Positions 38,851 to 47,635 of a DNA stretch of 58,274 nt are shown here, piece after piece; the stretch's first letter is position 1; the number at the start of each line of letters is the position of its first letter. The position numbers were made by a program, and so were the translations under genes. The stretch is from JALOAT01 sp041677345. GTDB lineage: Bacteria; Pseudomonadota; Gammaproteobacteria; Thiohalomonadales; Thiohalomonadaceae. The stretch spans positions 1-58,274 of the forward strand of contig JBAYQE010000007.1 in the NCBI GenBank assembly GCA_041677345.1, given 5' to 3'. The notes beneath the pieces are model-generated. The model saw only the letters and a program-made list of their open reading frames with translations. It ran no database searches and had not been told where the DNA came from.

Positions 38851-40410
38851 TCAGTGGCTCGTGCCTTCCGAGAGGCGGGTCTTGTTCCACACGTTGTACT
38901 TGCCCGATGGCTTGACCATGGGAATCCGCTTCACCTCCTCCAGCGTGTTCCCATCGTAAACGACGATTGCGCCATCCATCTCCCAGATACTCAGCAGCGC
39001 ATAACGCCCGTCGCGTGTGAATTCCACGTGAGAGGCGGTCTTTCCCGGCACAGGTTGAAGCGATTTCACCACCTCCAGAGACTCCTTGTCGATAACCTGC
39101 ACCGTATCCCGCGCCTGGCCGAGCGATGAATCCACCCAGGCATAACGTGACTTCTCATGGCTGCGCATGAAAAAGCCGGGACCGAGTGTCGGCACACGCT
39201 TGATCGCCTTCCAGTCCTTCATGTCGATGACGGTCACAGCGCCTTCCTTGAGGTTAGGCGTTGCCATGACCCGACGCTCTCCCCGCATCCAGGTGATACC
39301 CGATGCCAGATGGGGCATGCCCGTCAGGGGCAGGCCCGCAATGCGCCGACCCGCGGTGAGATTCACCACCTGCGCCATGCCGTCGCGGGCCGCGCCAATG
39401 AGATGTTCATACGCCGGGTCCAGCACGAAGTCGTCCACATGCTGCTCCAGCTTGATGCGCCTGATAGGAAATGCCTGCCCGGCCGGCGAGACTGCGTGGC
39501 GAGAGCCAGTGCCATAGTCATACATCGGGCCGGTGTAAACCGGGAGCGCTGCTGCAGCCTGCGCGTAGTCCACTTCCCAGATCTCCGGAATGTCTTTCAT
39601 GATAGCAAGGAAGCTTCCGCGGGGCGGGGCGGTATAGACCGCTGCGACCCGTGACGGGCGCCCTGCCTCGTCGCCCGCGGCGATCACTTTCAAGGGGCTG
39701 AGATCCCGTCCATCGAGTATCACCAGTGTGCCGGGCAGCGTGTTCGCCACCATCACGTAGCGCCCATCGGCGGAGACCGCCAGGTTTCGCGTATTGAGCC
39801 CGACCCGGATCTCCGCCACATAGGTCAGGTTGTAGATGTCGTACTTGCTTATCCAGCCGTCCCGCGAGGCCAGGTAGACGAAGCGCCCGTTGGCGGCATA
39901 CTTTGGCCCACCGTGCAACGCGAAGTGGGTGGCAAAGCGGTGCACCGGCTCGAAGCGATCACCGTCAAGCACGGTGATGTGGTTGTCGCCGCTCTCCACC
40001 ACCAGAAACAGGTTGAGCGGGTCGGCGGTGAAACGCGGCGTGTCCGCCAGGGTGACGTCCCGGGTGAACACCTTGTGGCTCGCAAGCATGTCGGGCTGTT
40101 CCCAACGGGGCGCTGCCGCAGGCGGTGTGGTCAGGTAGTCCGCCACGGCCGCGATCTGGCCGGGCGTCAGCCTGTCGCCGAACCCTGGCATCTGCGTGGC
40201 AGCCCGCCCTGCCTTGATGGTCGCAAGCAGCGCGGGCCGGCGCAGACGAGCCAGGCTATCGGGCAGCAGCGCGGGACCGGTCACACCGATGCGATCAGCG
40301 CCGTGGCACACGGCACAATGCTGCAGGTACAATGCGCGCGCCGCGCCATCCTCGGCCGCCCCCAGGGGGGGTGCGAGTAAAGCCAATGCCGTGATGAGCC
40401 ACCGTTTCAT
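38851..40410 (-). CDS. nirN: NirN, c-type cytochrome with d1 heme domain (dihydro-heme d1 dehydrogenase)
   Basis: A 519-residue periplasmic protein. Signal peptide (residues 1-18), cytochrome c domain with C32-AV-C-H36, then an eight-bladed d1-type propeller to the C terminus (FLVVESGDNHITVLDG, VAVYTAPPRGSFLAIMKDIPEIWEVDY, SHVEFTRDGRYALLSIWEMDGAIVVYDG). NirN finishes heme d1 synthesis by introducing the acrylate double bond; it resembles NirS but lacks its nitrite-reducing job. I call it NirN rather than a second NirS because it is the last gene of the nir operon and its sequence diverges from the NirS at 45248. The start overlaps NirJ by four bases. Confidence 0.9.
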   Translation of the reverse strand: MKRWLITALALLAPPLGAAEDGAARALYLQHCAVCHGADRIGVTGPALLPDSLARLRRPALLATIKAGRAATQMPGFGDRLTPGQIAAVADYLTTPPAAAPRWEQPDMLASHKVFTRDVTLADTPRFTADPLNLFLVVESGDNHITVLDGDRFEPVHRFATHFALHGGPKYAANGRFVYLASRDGWISKYDIYNLTYVAEIRVGLNTRNLAVSADGRYVMVANTLPGTLVILDGRDLSPLKVIAAGDEAGRPSRVAAVYTAPPRGSFLAIMKDIPEIWEVDYAQAAAALPVYTGPMYDYGTGSRHAVSPAGQAFPIRRIKLEQHVDDFVLDPAYEHLIGAARDGMAQVVNLTAGRRIAGLPLTGMPHLASGITWMRGERRVMATPNLKEGAVTVIDMKDWKAIKRVPTLGPGFFMRSHEKSRYAWVDSSLGQARDTVQVIDKESLEVVKSLQPVPGKTASHVEFTRDGRYALLSIWEMDGAIVVYDGNTLEEVKRIPMVKPSGKYNVWNKTRLSEGTSH

Positions 40411-41579
40411 GCGTCCGCTCCCGCGAGTGCGAGTTCGTTGCGGGCGATTTCCTCGTCTGAAAGGTAACAGCCGGGGTCCTCGGCCCAGTAATCTCCCGTG
40501 GTCTGATAAGCCCGCACACGGGTGTTGCCATTGCAGATGCCGAGATAGGCGCATGCGGCGCAGCGGCCACTGACGGGGCGCGGGCGAGAGCGCAGAGCAC
40601 CCAGTAAGCCTTCGCTGCTATCCGACCAGATGGCCGAAAACGGCCGGTTGCGCACATTACCAAGGTTGTAGTGCCACCACATGGTGTCCGGATGCACGTT
40701 GCCCAGATTGTCGATGTTCGCAATGTTCACCCCGGAGCTATTGCCACCCCAGCGCTCCAGCCGCAGGCGCAAGGCCGCCGCGTGTTCCGGAAACCGCCTG
40801 CCGACCCAATGCAAGAGGAATACCCCATCGGCATCGTTGTTACCTGTAACGAACTCTTTTGGCGCTCCACGCCGTAAGTGCTGCAAGCAGGCATCGAACA
40901 GCATGTGCATGGCCGCCCGTGTGCGCTTGCGCATGACATCGCCACGATTCCTGTTGCCCCGTCCCGCATAGTTGAGATGGGAGTAGTAGAACTTCCCGAT
41001 TCGTTCGTCATCGAGCAACTGGAGCATCAGGGGAAGTTCATGGATGTTGTCAGGCGTTGCCGTAAACCGCATGCCCACCTTGGTGCCACGGTCACGGCAA
41101 CGGCGCAAGCCCGACAGCGCTGCATCGTATGAGCCCACACAACGGCGGAAACGATCATGGGTCTCGCGCGAGCCATCGATGCTGATGCCCACATAGTCGT
41201 AGCCCACGTCCGCAATCGTGTCTGCCATGGCATCATCGATGAGCGTTCCGTTGGAGGATAACCCCACATAGAACCCCAACGCCTTGGCATGGCGTGACAA
41301 CTCGAAGATATCCTTGCGCAGCAAGGGTTCTCCGCCCGAAAGGATCAGCACTCGTACACCGTAGGCATACAGGTCGTCCATCACTTCGCGAACCTCACTG
41401 CCCGTCAGTTCGTTGGCAAAGTCCCTGTCGCCCGCGTTTGCATAGCAATGCTTGCAGGTGAGATTGCAGCGGCGCACCAGATTCCAGATGACCACCGGCC
41501 CCTGACCGACATTCACTGGCGGATGCGCCAGGCTGGGACCACCGGTGATAAGCTGCATGAAGCGTGTCATGCGAAACAT
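40407..41579 (-). CDS. nirJ: NirJ, radical SAM heme d1 biosynthesis enzyme
   Basis: A 390-residue radical SAM enzyme with the cluster motif C38-NLT-C42-KH-C45 followed by Y. A SAM-binding GGEPLL and a C-terminal SPASM-like region with further cysteines (RCAACAYLGICNGNTRV and ...PGCY) are present. NirJ removes two propionate side chains from didecarboxysiroheme and installs the oxo groups of heme d1. The gene sits in the nir operon between nirH and nirN, with AGGAGCAGCAC upstream of ATG 41579. Confidence 0.95.
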   Translation of the reverse strand: MFRMTRFMQLITGGPSLAHPPVNVGQGPVVIWNLVRRCNLTCKHCYANAGDRDFANELTGSEVREVMDDLYAYGVRVLILSGGEPLLRKDIFELSRHAKALGFYVGLSSNGTLIDDAMADTIADVGYDYVGISIDGSRETHDRFRRCVGSYDAALSGLRRCRDRGTKVGMRFTATPDNIHELPLMLQLLDDERIGKFYYSHLNYAGRGNRNRGDVMRKRTRAAMHMLFDACLQHLRRGAPKEFVTGNNDADGVFLLHWVGRRFPEHAAALRLRLERWGGNSSGVNIANIDNLGNVHPDTMWWHYNLGNVRNRPFSAIWSDSSEGLLGALRSRPRPVSGRCAACAYLGICNGNTRVRAYQTTGDYWAEDPGCYLSDEEIARNELALAGADA

Positions 41580-41624
41580 GTGCTGCTCCTTTTCTTCATG
41601 ACGAATGCCCGGCTGTGAAGCACT

Positions 41625-42140
41625 TCAGCCGCTGAAGCGCATCCCGGTCTTCTTCAAAATGCGCGTGCTATAGAGCACCTCGTGTTGCCGCACGTCGTCA
41701 CCCAGCAGTCTTGCAATGCTCGCCACCTTGTTCTCCACCTCATAGCGGGTTCGCCCGTGCACCATTGCAAACAGGTTGTATGGCCACGCCGGCACATGGC
41801 GGGGACGTTGATAACAATGCGACACAAACTCCAGTGCCCCCACCCGCTGCCCCGCCGTCACGACCCGCTCATCCGGAATGTCCCACACGCTCATGCCATT
41901 GGCCATGTAGCCAAGCCGATAGTGGTTTGGTACCACACCGATCCGCCGCAGCATGCCCGTGGACTGCATGCGTGCCAGCCTCGCCATTACTTCTTCCGGC
42001 GTGATATCCAGTTGCTCAGCCACGGTGTGGAAGGGTTGCACCACCAGGGGCAACCCTTCCTGGGTCGCCTTCACGATGGCCCGATCAACGGCATCGAGCC
42101 CGGTTGTCGTGGTGTCATACGCTGAAGTGGAGACCGACAT
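41625..42140 (-). CDS. nirH: NirH, siroheme decarboxylase subunit
   Basis: A 171-residue Lrp/AsnC-like protein. The N-terminal helix-turn-helix (VDRAIVKATQEGLPLVVQPF; TPEEVMARLARMQ) and the AsnC domain are clear; the C-terminal LYSTRILKKTGMRF ending is characteristic of NirH. In the nir pathway NirD, NirL, NirG and NirH together decarboxylate siroheme to 12,18-didecarboxysiroheme. The start (42140) overlaps nirG by 26 bases and has GAGGAGTTCT upstream. Confidence 0.92.
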   Translation of the reverse strand: MSVSTSAYDTTTTGLDAVDRAIVKATQEGLPLVVQPFHTVAEQLDITPEEVMARLARMQSTGMLRRIGVVPNHYRLGYMANGMSVWDIPDERVVTAGQRVGALEFVSHCYQRPRHVPAWPYNLFAMVHGRTRYEVENKVASIARLLGDDVRQHEVLYSTRILKKTGMRFSG

Positions 42141-42558
42141 AGAACTCCTCCTGCTTTGGGAAGTCGTAGACGCGACACCCCGTTGCGTGCTCGATTTCCG
42201 TGATCACTTCACCGATGCGCTGTGTGCTTTCAGTGGCAATCACGAACCACATGTTGAGTGCATGGTCACGGGCATAGTTGTGCGCCACTTCGACAAAGGA
42301 ATTGACCACCGCCGCCACCGCGTCGTAGCGTTCCGGCGGCGCCGACAAGGCGGCCAGGGTCAAGCCGCCTCCCAGATTCTGGGCATTGAACAGCGGTCCG
42401 AAGCGGGTCAACAGCCCCTGCGTGAGCAAGCCTCGCAAGCGCTCCACCACGTCCTGCTCCGTGATACCCAGAGCGGCCGCAACTCCCTCATATGGGTGCG
42501 AGCAGATCGGGATCCCACGTTGCAGTTCATTGACGATGATGCGATCCATCTCATCCAC
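42115..42558 (-). CDS. nirG: NirG, siroheme decarboxylase subunit
   Basis: A 147-residue Lrp/AsnC-like subunit. The N-terminal VDEMDRIIVNELQRGIPICSHP is the usual NirG start and the C-terminal half has TLAALSAPPERYDAVAAVV and NHNYARDHALNMWFVIATE-like words. It begins with GTG at 42558, overlapping the end of nirDL by 8 bases, with a GGGAGG purine site upstream; an alternative ATG is at 42549. It acts with NirDL and NirH in siroheme decarboxylation. Confidence 0.9.
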   Translation of the reverse strand: MDEMDRIIVNELQRGIPICSHPYEGVAAALGITEQDVVERLRGLLTQGLLTRFGPLFNAQNLGGGLTLAALSAPPERYDAVAAVVNSFVEVAHNYARDHALNMWFVIATESTQRIGEVITEIEHATGCRVYDFPKQEEFYVGLHFSV

Positions 42559-43609
42559 CACTCGCGATTGCCTCCCTGCTGGTCGGAGCCTGCGTGACGT
42601 AATGAGCGCCGCGCTGTTTGAACCGGCGTGTACTGAACAGAAGTGCACAAGGCAGGTTGCGCAACCCACACTCCTCCGCCAGGGTTTGCACATGTGCCTC
42701 TACGGCGGCCCGGCTACGGCCGTGTATCATGCAAAAGAGGTTGTAATTCCAGTGGGGCGGACTGCGCCGGCGGCGGTAGCAGAGGGTGACGCAGTCGTAC
42801 CGACTGAGACGGGCACCCAGAACACTCACCAGGTGATCCGGGACGTCCCACACCACCATCCCATTGGCGCGGTAACCCAACTCCCTGTGGCGGACGACGA
42901 TGCCGAGTCGTCCGATCGTCCCGTCCACCACCCATTCACCGATGCGCCTTAGCACCTGACTCTCCGGGAGATCGGCAAGCTGCGCGACGGTGGCGTAAGG
43001 CCGCGAAACCAGCGGCAATCCCGTTTGGATCATCGAAATCAGCCGCTGATCGCGTGGGTCACGAATGGATGTGGGGCAAGGCACCGGGCCGGCGCCCTGC
43101 ACGACACGTGGGTCCCGTGGGGTACTCCCTTGCCCCTGATACAGGGAAAATCCGAGATCGATGTGATAAGACTCGAGCATGGGCAGGGAAATGACCGGAA
43201 TCCCGGTGCATGTCTCGATGGCTTGGAGCACGCTGGCGAGATGGGTCTCATCCATTGCCGTAGCGACAAACCAGAGGTTGAACACGTGCTCGCGCTCGTA
43301 GTTATGGTTGACCTCCGTAAAACTGCTGACGACCGCCGCGACCTCGTCGATCCTGGCAGCGGGGACCGCCATGGCTGCGAGGGTGCTGCGACCGATCCGG
43401 TGTGGGCGAAACACCGGTCCCACACGGCTGATGATGCCCGCCTGCTTGAGGTTATCCAAGGCAGCGATAACCTTGCCTTCGGTACTCCCCAGGCGCTCCG
43501 CCACAGCGGCGAAGGGCCTTTCCACGACAGCCAGTCCACGCTGGTACTGCTCCAGCAAGGCCCCTTCCAGGACGCTCATCCTGGCATTGTTTGCTTCTCT
43601 CGCTTCCAT
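42551..43609 (-). CDS. nirDL: NirDL fusion, siroheme decarboxylase subunit
   Basis: A 352-residue fusion of two Lrp/AsnC-like units. Residues 1-165 are the NirD half (VVERPFAAVAERLGSTEGKVIAAL, NYEREHVFNLWFVATAMDE) and residues 180-345 the NirL half (LVSRPYATVAQLADLPESQVLRRI, NGMVVWDVPDHLV, LFSTRRFKQRGAHY). In Pseudomonas stutzeri the two are also fused, whereas in P. aeruginosa they are separate. Start at ATG 43609 with GAGG eight bases upstream. It overlaps nirG by 8 bases. Confidence 0.92.
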   Translation of the reverse strand: MEAREANNARMSVLEGALLEQYQRGLAVVERPFAAVAERLGSTEGKVIAALDNLKQAGIISRVGPVFRPHRIGRSTLAAMAVPAARIDEVAAVVSSFTEVNHNYEREHVFNLWFVATAMDETHLASVLQAIETCTGIPVISLPMLESYHIDLGFSLYQGQGSTPRDPRVVQGAGPVPCPTSIRDPRDQRLISMIQTGLPLVSRPYATVAQLADLPESQVLRRIGEWVVDGTIGRLGIVVRHRELGYRANGMVVWDVPDHLVSVLGARLSRYDCVTLCYRRRRSPPHWNYNLFCMIHGRSRAAVEAHVQTLAEECGLRNLPCALLFSTRRFKQRGAHYVTQAPTSREAIASGG

Positions 43610-43648
43610 CGCCACGTCCTCCCTCCATCTACCACGCATGCACGCGCG

Positions 43649-44890
43649 CTACAGGCCGATACGATGTGCCCGCGCCGTGAAGAAAATACCACTGGGACTC
43701 TGCGCCGGTACCTCCGCCAGTGACTCGAATGTGGCGGTGTCATATACCTTGACCTTGTGGTCTTCACGCAGGGAAACCCAGATGTGTTCCCCGCGCGGAG
43801 TGAACTCCATGTGCAGCACCACATTGCCCGGCTGAAGGTTATTGATGACCTGCATGGAGGTGACATCGATCACCTGCACCACGCTGTTCTTCGGAAATGC
43901 GAAGCTCACCCACACCTGGCGCCCATCCGGTCTCCCCATCACGAACACCGGTTGGCCCTGCACAGGAATACGGGCCGCCTCCTGCCAGGTCCTCCGATCC
44001 ACGACAAGGACCTCATCGCGGCCGACAGCGGGCAGGAAGGCGTAATCACCGGCCATCGCCCAACCGCGCAAATGCGGCATCTTGTACACGGGAAGGGGCC
44101 TTTCACCACGGCCATAACCGGAAAGTATGCGGCGCGGACCTTCCTCCAGATTCCACAGATCCAGCATCGCGACGCCGTCCTCACCGAACAGTCCCGCCAG
44201 GTAATGGCGCCCGTCAGGTGTGATCAATGCGTCATAGGGCATCCGCCCCACGTTCTTGAAACGACGGATGGCCGGATGCCGCGGCTCACGCATGTCGGCG
44301 ACCCAGATTTCTCCGGCATCGTAAAGTGAGAACACGAACCGTTCACCGGGTGCATCGACGAGGCCGACCACCTTTGACAGCCCGCCTTCGTATGTCGCCG
44401 GAATATCGGCCAGCAGGTTCAGGGTTTCGGTGTCGAAAACCTTGACGCCGCCTGGGGTGTAATTGGCCACGGCGAGCAAGCGACCGCTCTGCGAAATGGA
44501 GCCGCCGATACTGTTGCCCGCCTGCATGACTCGCGCGACTACACGCTTCTGCAACAGGTCGACCTTGGTGAGACCTCCGTCCCGCCCGAACACAAACGCG
44601 TATCGCTCATCCCGTGAAAACACCATGGATGCATGCGACAGGTCGCCCAAGCCGTCGATCACACCAAGACGGTCCTGCGTGGTGGAGTTCACAAGGGCCA
44701 CGCTGCCCGTTGCTCGTTCCACCACGAGACCGAGATCACCGGTGCCCCGTATCTGTGCGCAGGCCACCAGCAGCAGTGAGATCATCAACGCCAACACTGA
44801 GGTGGCGCGCTTGCCTTGGGGCGGTCGACGCGGTCCACGCAGCGACCGTTTCCCTACTGCGCCGTGGTGCATGGTGCGGCGTTCAATCAT
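43649..44890 (-). CDS. nirF: NirF, heme d1 biosynthesis lipoprotein
   Basis: A 413-residue periplasmic lipoprotein. After an Arg-rich N terminus (possibly Tat-like) comes a lipobox (LLLVAC) and a d1-type beta-propeller without a cytochrome c domain (VALVNSTTQDRLGVIDG, LVVDRRTWQEAARIPV, VVLHMEFTPRGEHIWVSLR). NirF is required for heme d1 formation and binds the intermediate. It starts at ATG 44890 behind GGAGTATTCC and overlaps nirC by 8 bases. Confidence 0.94.
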   Translation of the reverse strand: MIERRTMHHGAVGKRSLRGPRRPPQGKRATSVLALMISLLLVACAQIRGTGDLGLVVERATGSVALVNSTTQDRLGVIDGLGDLSHASMVFSRDERYAFVFGRDGGLTKVDLLQKRVVARVMQAGNSIGGSISQSGRLLAVANYTPGGVKVFDTETLNLLADIPATYEGGLSKVVGLVDAPGERFVFSLYDAGEIWVADMREPRHPAIRRFKNVGRMPYDALITPDGRHYLAGLFGEDGVAMLDLWNLEEGPRRILSGYGRGERPLPVYKMPHLRGWAMAGDYAFLPAVGRDEVLVVDRRTWQEAARIPVQGQPVFVMGRPDGRQVWVSFAFPKNSVVQVIDVTSMQVINNLQPGNVVLHMEFTPRGEHIWVSLREDHKVKVYDTATFESLAEVPAQSPSGIFFTARAHRIGL

Positions 44891-45197
44891 GGAATACTCC
44901 TTTTCGCAGCGCCTGCACCAGCCAGGACACATCGGCATCGCTGAGGATGTCCCGCCACGGCGGCATCGGCACACCGGGCCGTCCGTAAAGGATGGTGTAA
45001 CGCAGATAGTCGTCGGATTTGTCCGCCAGGGCTTCGGGTTTCAGTGACGGCCCAAGCCCCCCCTGAAGTGTCATGCCATGGCAAGAACCACAATCGTGCA
45101 GCAGGAGATTCTGCAACTCGGCGCTACGGTGGTTATCCGCGGCCACGCTGCCACTGCCGGCGAGCAACACGAGCACAATCACCCCCGTCCGATACAT
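44883..45197 (-). CDS. nirC: NirC, cytochrome c55X-like electron donor
   Basis: A 104-residue secreted cytochrome: signal peptide (VIVLVLLAGSGSVAA), heme motif C36-GS-C-H40 and a late Met ligand region (GVPMPPWRDILSD). NirC/cytochrome c55X is a small single-heme protein encoded in nir operons; it may donate electrons to NirS or take part in heme d1 insertion. It begins 50 bases after the nirS stop and overlaps nirF. Confidence 0.93.
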   Translation of the reverse strand: MYRTGVIVLVLLAGSGSVAADNHRSAELQNLLLHDCGSCHGMTLQGGLGPSLKPEALADKSDDYLRYTILYGRPGVPMPPWRDILSDADVSWLVQALRKGVFHD

Positions 45198-45247
45198 GTT
45201 TGCCTCCCTTCCAGGCCCCGGAGGCCACGCCCCCGGGGCCGTGTGCG

Positions 45248-46966
45248 TCAATACACGTCGTGTTGGGTGTTGTAGATATTGAACTTGCCTGTAGGCGTCA
45301 CGAGACGCTTGTCCTTGATGACCTTCTTCAAGGTGAGCGTCTTGTCGTCCACGACTACGATGGCCGATTGCTGCTCCTTGCCGTTCCAGACCGAAAACCA
45401 GATTTCATCGCCGGCCGCGTTGTACTCCGGTTGCACCACACGCTTCGGTCCGTCACCCAGATTCGCCCATTCCGCGATCGGGAGCACCTTGAATCCCGCG
45501 TCCAGGTCCTTGATGTTGAATACCGCCACGGATTGACTGACGGCGGCATCGGGATGCAAGGCCGTGTCTACGTAGAGGTTGTTGGACTTGGGATGCGTCT
45601 TGATGAACAACGATCCACCACCCTGGCCCTTCAAGGTACGCACCACCTTCCACGCATGTTGCTTGTGCCCTTGTGGATCCGTACCGATGAGGGTGATCTT
45701 TTCGTCGCCCAGGTCGCTGGTCGCCCACACCGGTCCGTACTTTGGATCGATGAAGTTTGCCCCGCGCCCGGGGTGCGGAATTTCTCCCACGTCCACCAAC
45801 GCAGCCAACTTCGATTCCTTGGAGTCGATAACGGCAATCTTGTTGGACTTGTTCGCGGCGGTGATGAAATAGCGGTGTGTGTGGTCCCAGCCCCCGTCGT
45901 GCAGGAAAGGCGCGGCTTCGATGCTGGTGGTCCGGAGATTTCTGATATCCGAGTAGTCGACCATCATCACCTTGCCGGTCTCTTTCACATTCACGATAAA
46001 CTCGGGTTTCTCATGAGATGCGATGATGGCTGCCACGCGTGGCTCGGGGTGGAATTCCTGGGTGTCGACGGTCATACCGCGCGTACCGACGATTTTCAGC
46101 GGCTCCAGCGTGTCGCCTTCCATGATCACGAATTGTGGCGGCCAATAGCTACCTGCAATCGCGTACTTGTCTTCCCAGCCTTTGTACTTGGACGTCTCGA
46201 CCGAACGTGCTTCCAGGCCGACCTTGATGGTTGCGACGTTGTCCGGATTCTTCATCCAGAGATCGATCAGGTTGATCTTGGCGTCACGGCCAATCACGTA
46301 CAGGTAGCGCCCTGATGCGGAGACACGGGAGATGTGCACAGCATATCCGGTGTCGATCACCTTTATGATCTTCTTCGAATCGCCGTCAATCAGCGCGATC
46401 TTTCCGGCATCACGCAGAGTCACCGAGAAGATGTTGTCGAGGTTGTAGTTATTCAGTTTCTTCTTGGGGCGCTTTTCGGGCGGAACGAGCACCTTCCACG
46501 TGGCCTTCATTTCCTTCATCCCGTACTCGGGGGGTTGTGGTGGCTCGTGCTGGATATAACGTGCCATGAGGTCGACGTCCGCCTCGGATAATTGCCCGGA
46601 CGTGCCCCAGTTCGGCATTCCGGCAGGTGACCCGTAATTGATGAAAACCTTCAAATAGTCCGAACCGTTGGGAAGCGTGACGTCAGGCGTCAGCGGCTTA
46701 CCCGTGGCCCCCTTGCGCAACACGCCGTGACAGCCTGCACAACGTTCAAAGTAGATATTTTTCGCCCGCTCGAACTCTGCGGCGGTCATGGGTGGTGCCT
46801 GGCGCTTGGGGGCGATGGAATCCGGCGACACCGCGGAGGGCGCGCCTTCATACAGCTGTTCACTATCACTGGCATGTTTATCTTGGGCTAACACCGCGTT
46901 ACCGAACATCAGGAACGTGGCAGCCGCAGTAATCGCGGCTCTTCCGAGCCGACAGTTTCTTTCCAT
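45248..46966 (-). CDS. nirS: NirS, cytochrome cd1 nitrite reductase
   Basis: A 572-residue periplasmic enzyme: signal peptide (residues about 8-27, AAITAAATFLMFGNAVLA), cytochrome c domain with C76-AG-C-H80 and the Met region GMPNWGTSG, then a full d1 propeller ending in the usual VTPTGKFNIYNT. The propeller carries the family's histidine-rich active-site words (IASHEKPEFIVNV, HDGGWDHTHRYF). It reduces nitrite to NO during denitrification. It opens the nir operon, with the FNR/DNR-type site at 47044-47057 just upstream, and has GGGAGAATTTCC before ATG 46966. Confidence 0.96.
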   Translation of the reverse strand: MERNCRLGRAAITAAATFLMFGNAVLAQDKHASDSEQLYEGAPSAVSPDSIAPKRQAPPMTAAEFERAKNIYFERCAGCHGVLRKGATGKPLTPDVTLPNGSDYLKVFINYGSPAGMPNWGTSGQLSEADVDLMARYIQHEPPQPPEYGMKEMKATWKVLVPPEKRPKKKLNNYNLDNIFSVTLRDAGKIALIDGDSKKIIKVIDTGYAVHISRVSASGRYLYVIGRDAKINLIDLWMKNPDNVATIKVGLEARSVETSKYKGWEDKYAIAGSYWPPQFVIMEGDTLEPLKIVGTRGMTVDTQEFHPEPRVAAIIASHEKPEFIVNVKETGKVMMVDYSDIRNLRTTSIEAAPFLHDGGWDHTHRYFITAANKSNKIAVIDSKESKLAALVDVGEIPHPGRGANFIDPKYGPVWATSDLGDEKITLIGTDPQGHKQHAWKVVRTLKGQGGGSLFIKTHPKSNNLYVDTALHPDAAVSQSVAVFNIKDLDAGFKVLPIAEWANLGDGPKRVVQPEYNAAGDEIWFSVWNGKEQQSAIVVVDDKTLTLKKVIKDKRLVTPTGKFNIYNTQHDVY

Positions 46967-47308
46967 GGAAATTCTCCCGTTGTTTATACGGTTATATTTT
47001 CTTGATGCACTGTCGATTTATTGGATCGTGCTCGGGAGCCGCCTTGACAATAATCAACTGCAACTCTAATACGCACTTTCCTTAGTACCGACAAGAGTTG
47101 GTGTAGATTCACTTTTAATGAGCAATACGGAATTGCCGTCACGTTACATCCGCGACGACCAAACGATTGAACTTCAAGTTATTCCACCGCTTAGACACAT
47201 ACCGCAGAAGGCATGCAACAAAACTGACATGCAGTGACATAGCCCCGTCATGACAGACATACCGAAGGGACGTCAGATGTTATTTAAAGAACAGATTGCG
47301 AATGTGAA
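46967..47308. other. nirS upstream intergenic region
   Basis: This 342-base gap is strikingly AT-richer than the surrounding sequence. It holds the FNR/DNR-type site at 47044-47057 for the nir operon and no convincing gene. The stretch 47060-47300 has no recognised element. Confidence 0.6.
47044..47057 (-). promoter_or_regulatory. FNR/DNR/NNR-type binding site of the nir operon
   Basis: TTGAC-AATA-ATCAA read on the plus strand (TTGAT-TATT-GTCAA on the transcribed strand) differs from the TTGAT-N4-ATCAA consensus at one base. It is centred about 84 bases before the nirS ATG. If the centre is at -41.5, transcription would begin near 47009 and a -10 would fall in an AT-rich stretch near 47016-47021. 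The CRP/FNR-family regulators FNR, DNR or NNR activate nirS under low oxygen and NO. Confidence 0.8.
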
Positions 47309-47317
47309 CCATGCCGC

Positions 47318-47398
47318 CGTAGGTCACGTTGCCGCGCTAGCCGCTACGTGACAGCGGTGCAGCACACTGCGTCACGTAGCTGCGCAACGTGACCTACG
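47318..47398. repeat. long inverted repeat, copy 1
   Basis: Outer arms CGTAGGTCACGTTGC (47318-47332) and GCAACGTGACCTACG (47384-47398) pair over 15 bases. Inner arms GCTACGTGAC (47343-47352) and GTCACGTAGC (47371-47380) pair over 10. It could fold into a long two-part hairpin on either strand. Confidence 0.85.
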
Positions 47399-47453
47399 AC
47401 GATCCAACACGGGGGCGAATGAAGGTGCAGAGAATGATTGGCAGCCATGCCGC

Positions 47454-47534
47454 CGTAGGTCACGTTGCCGCGCTAGCGGCTACGTGACAGCGGTGCAGAA
47501 CACTGCGTCACGTAACTGCGCAACGTGACCTACG
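47454..47534. repeat. long inverted repeat, copy 2
   Basis: The same 15-base outer arms as copy 1 (47454-47468 and 47520-47534). The right inner arm has one change (GTCACGTAAC), so only the left inner arm is identical to copy 1. Confidence 0.85.
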
Positions 47535-47635
47535 ACGATCCAAACTACGTTAAGGCGCAGAGAGTGATTGGTAGATTCGTTCCTGCTTCCATGCACGAAA
47601 ACCCACGCACGCCGGGCGCTACGGCCCCGCGCCAC

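Larger units (their letters stand above)
47309..47575. repeat. tandem duplication of a long inverted-repeat unit
   Basis: Two copies of a unit of about 136 bases start at 47309 and 47445; each contains an 81-base palindrome-like element. Their tails also match (AGGYGCAGAGARTGATTGG). The copies are almost identical and do not code for protein on either strand. They resemble a REP/BIME- or MITE-like structure duplicated in tandem. Confidence 0.85.
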
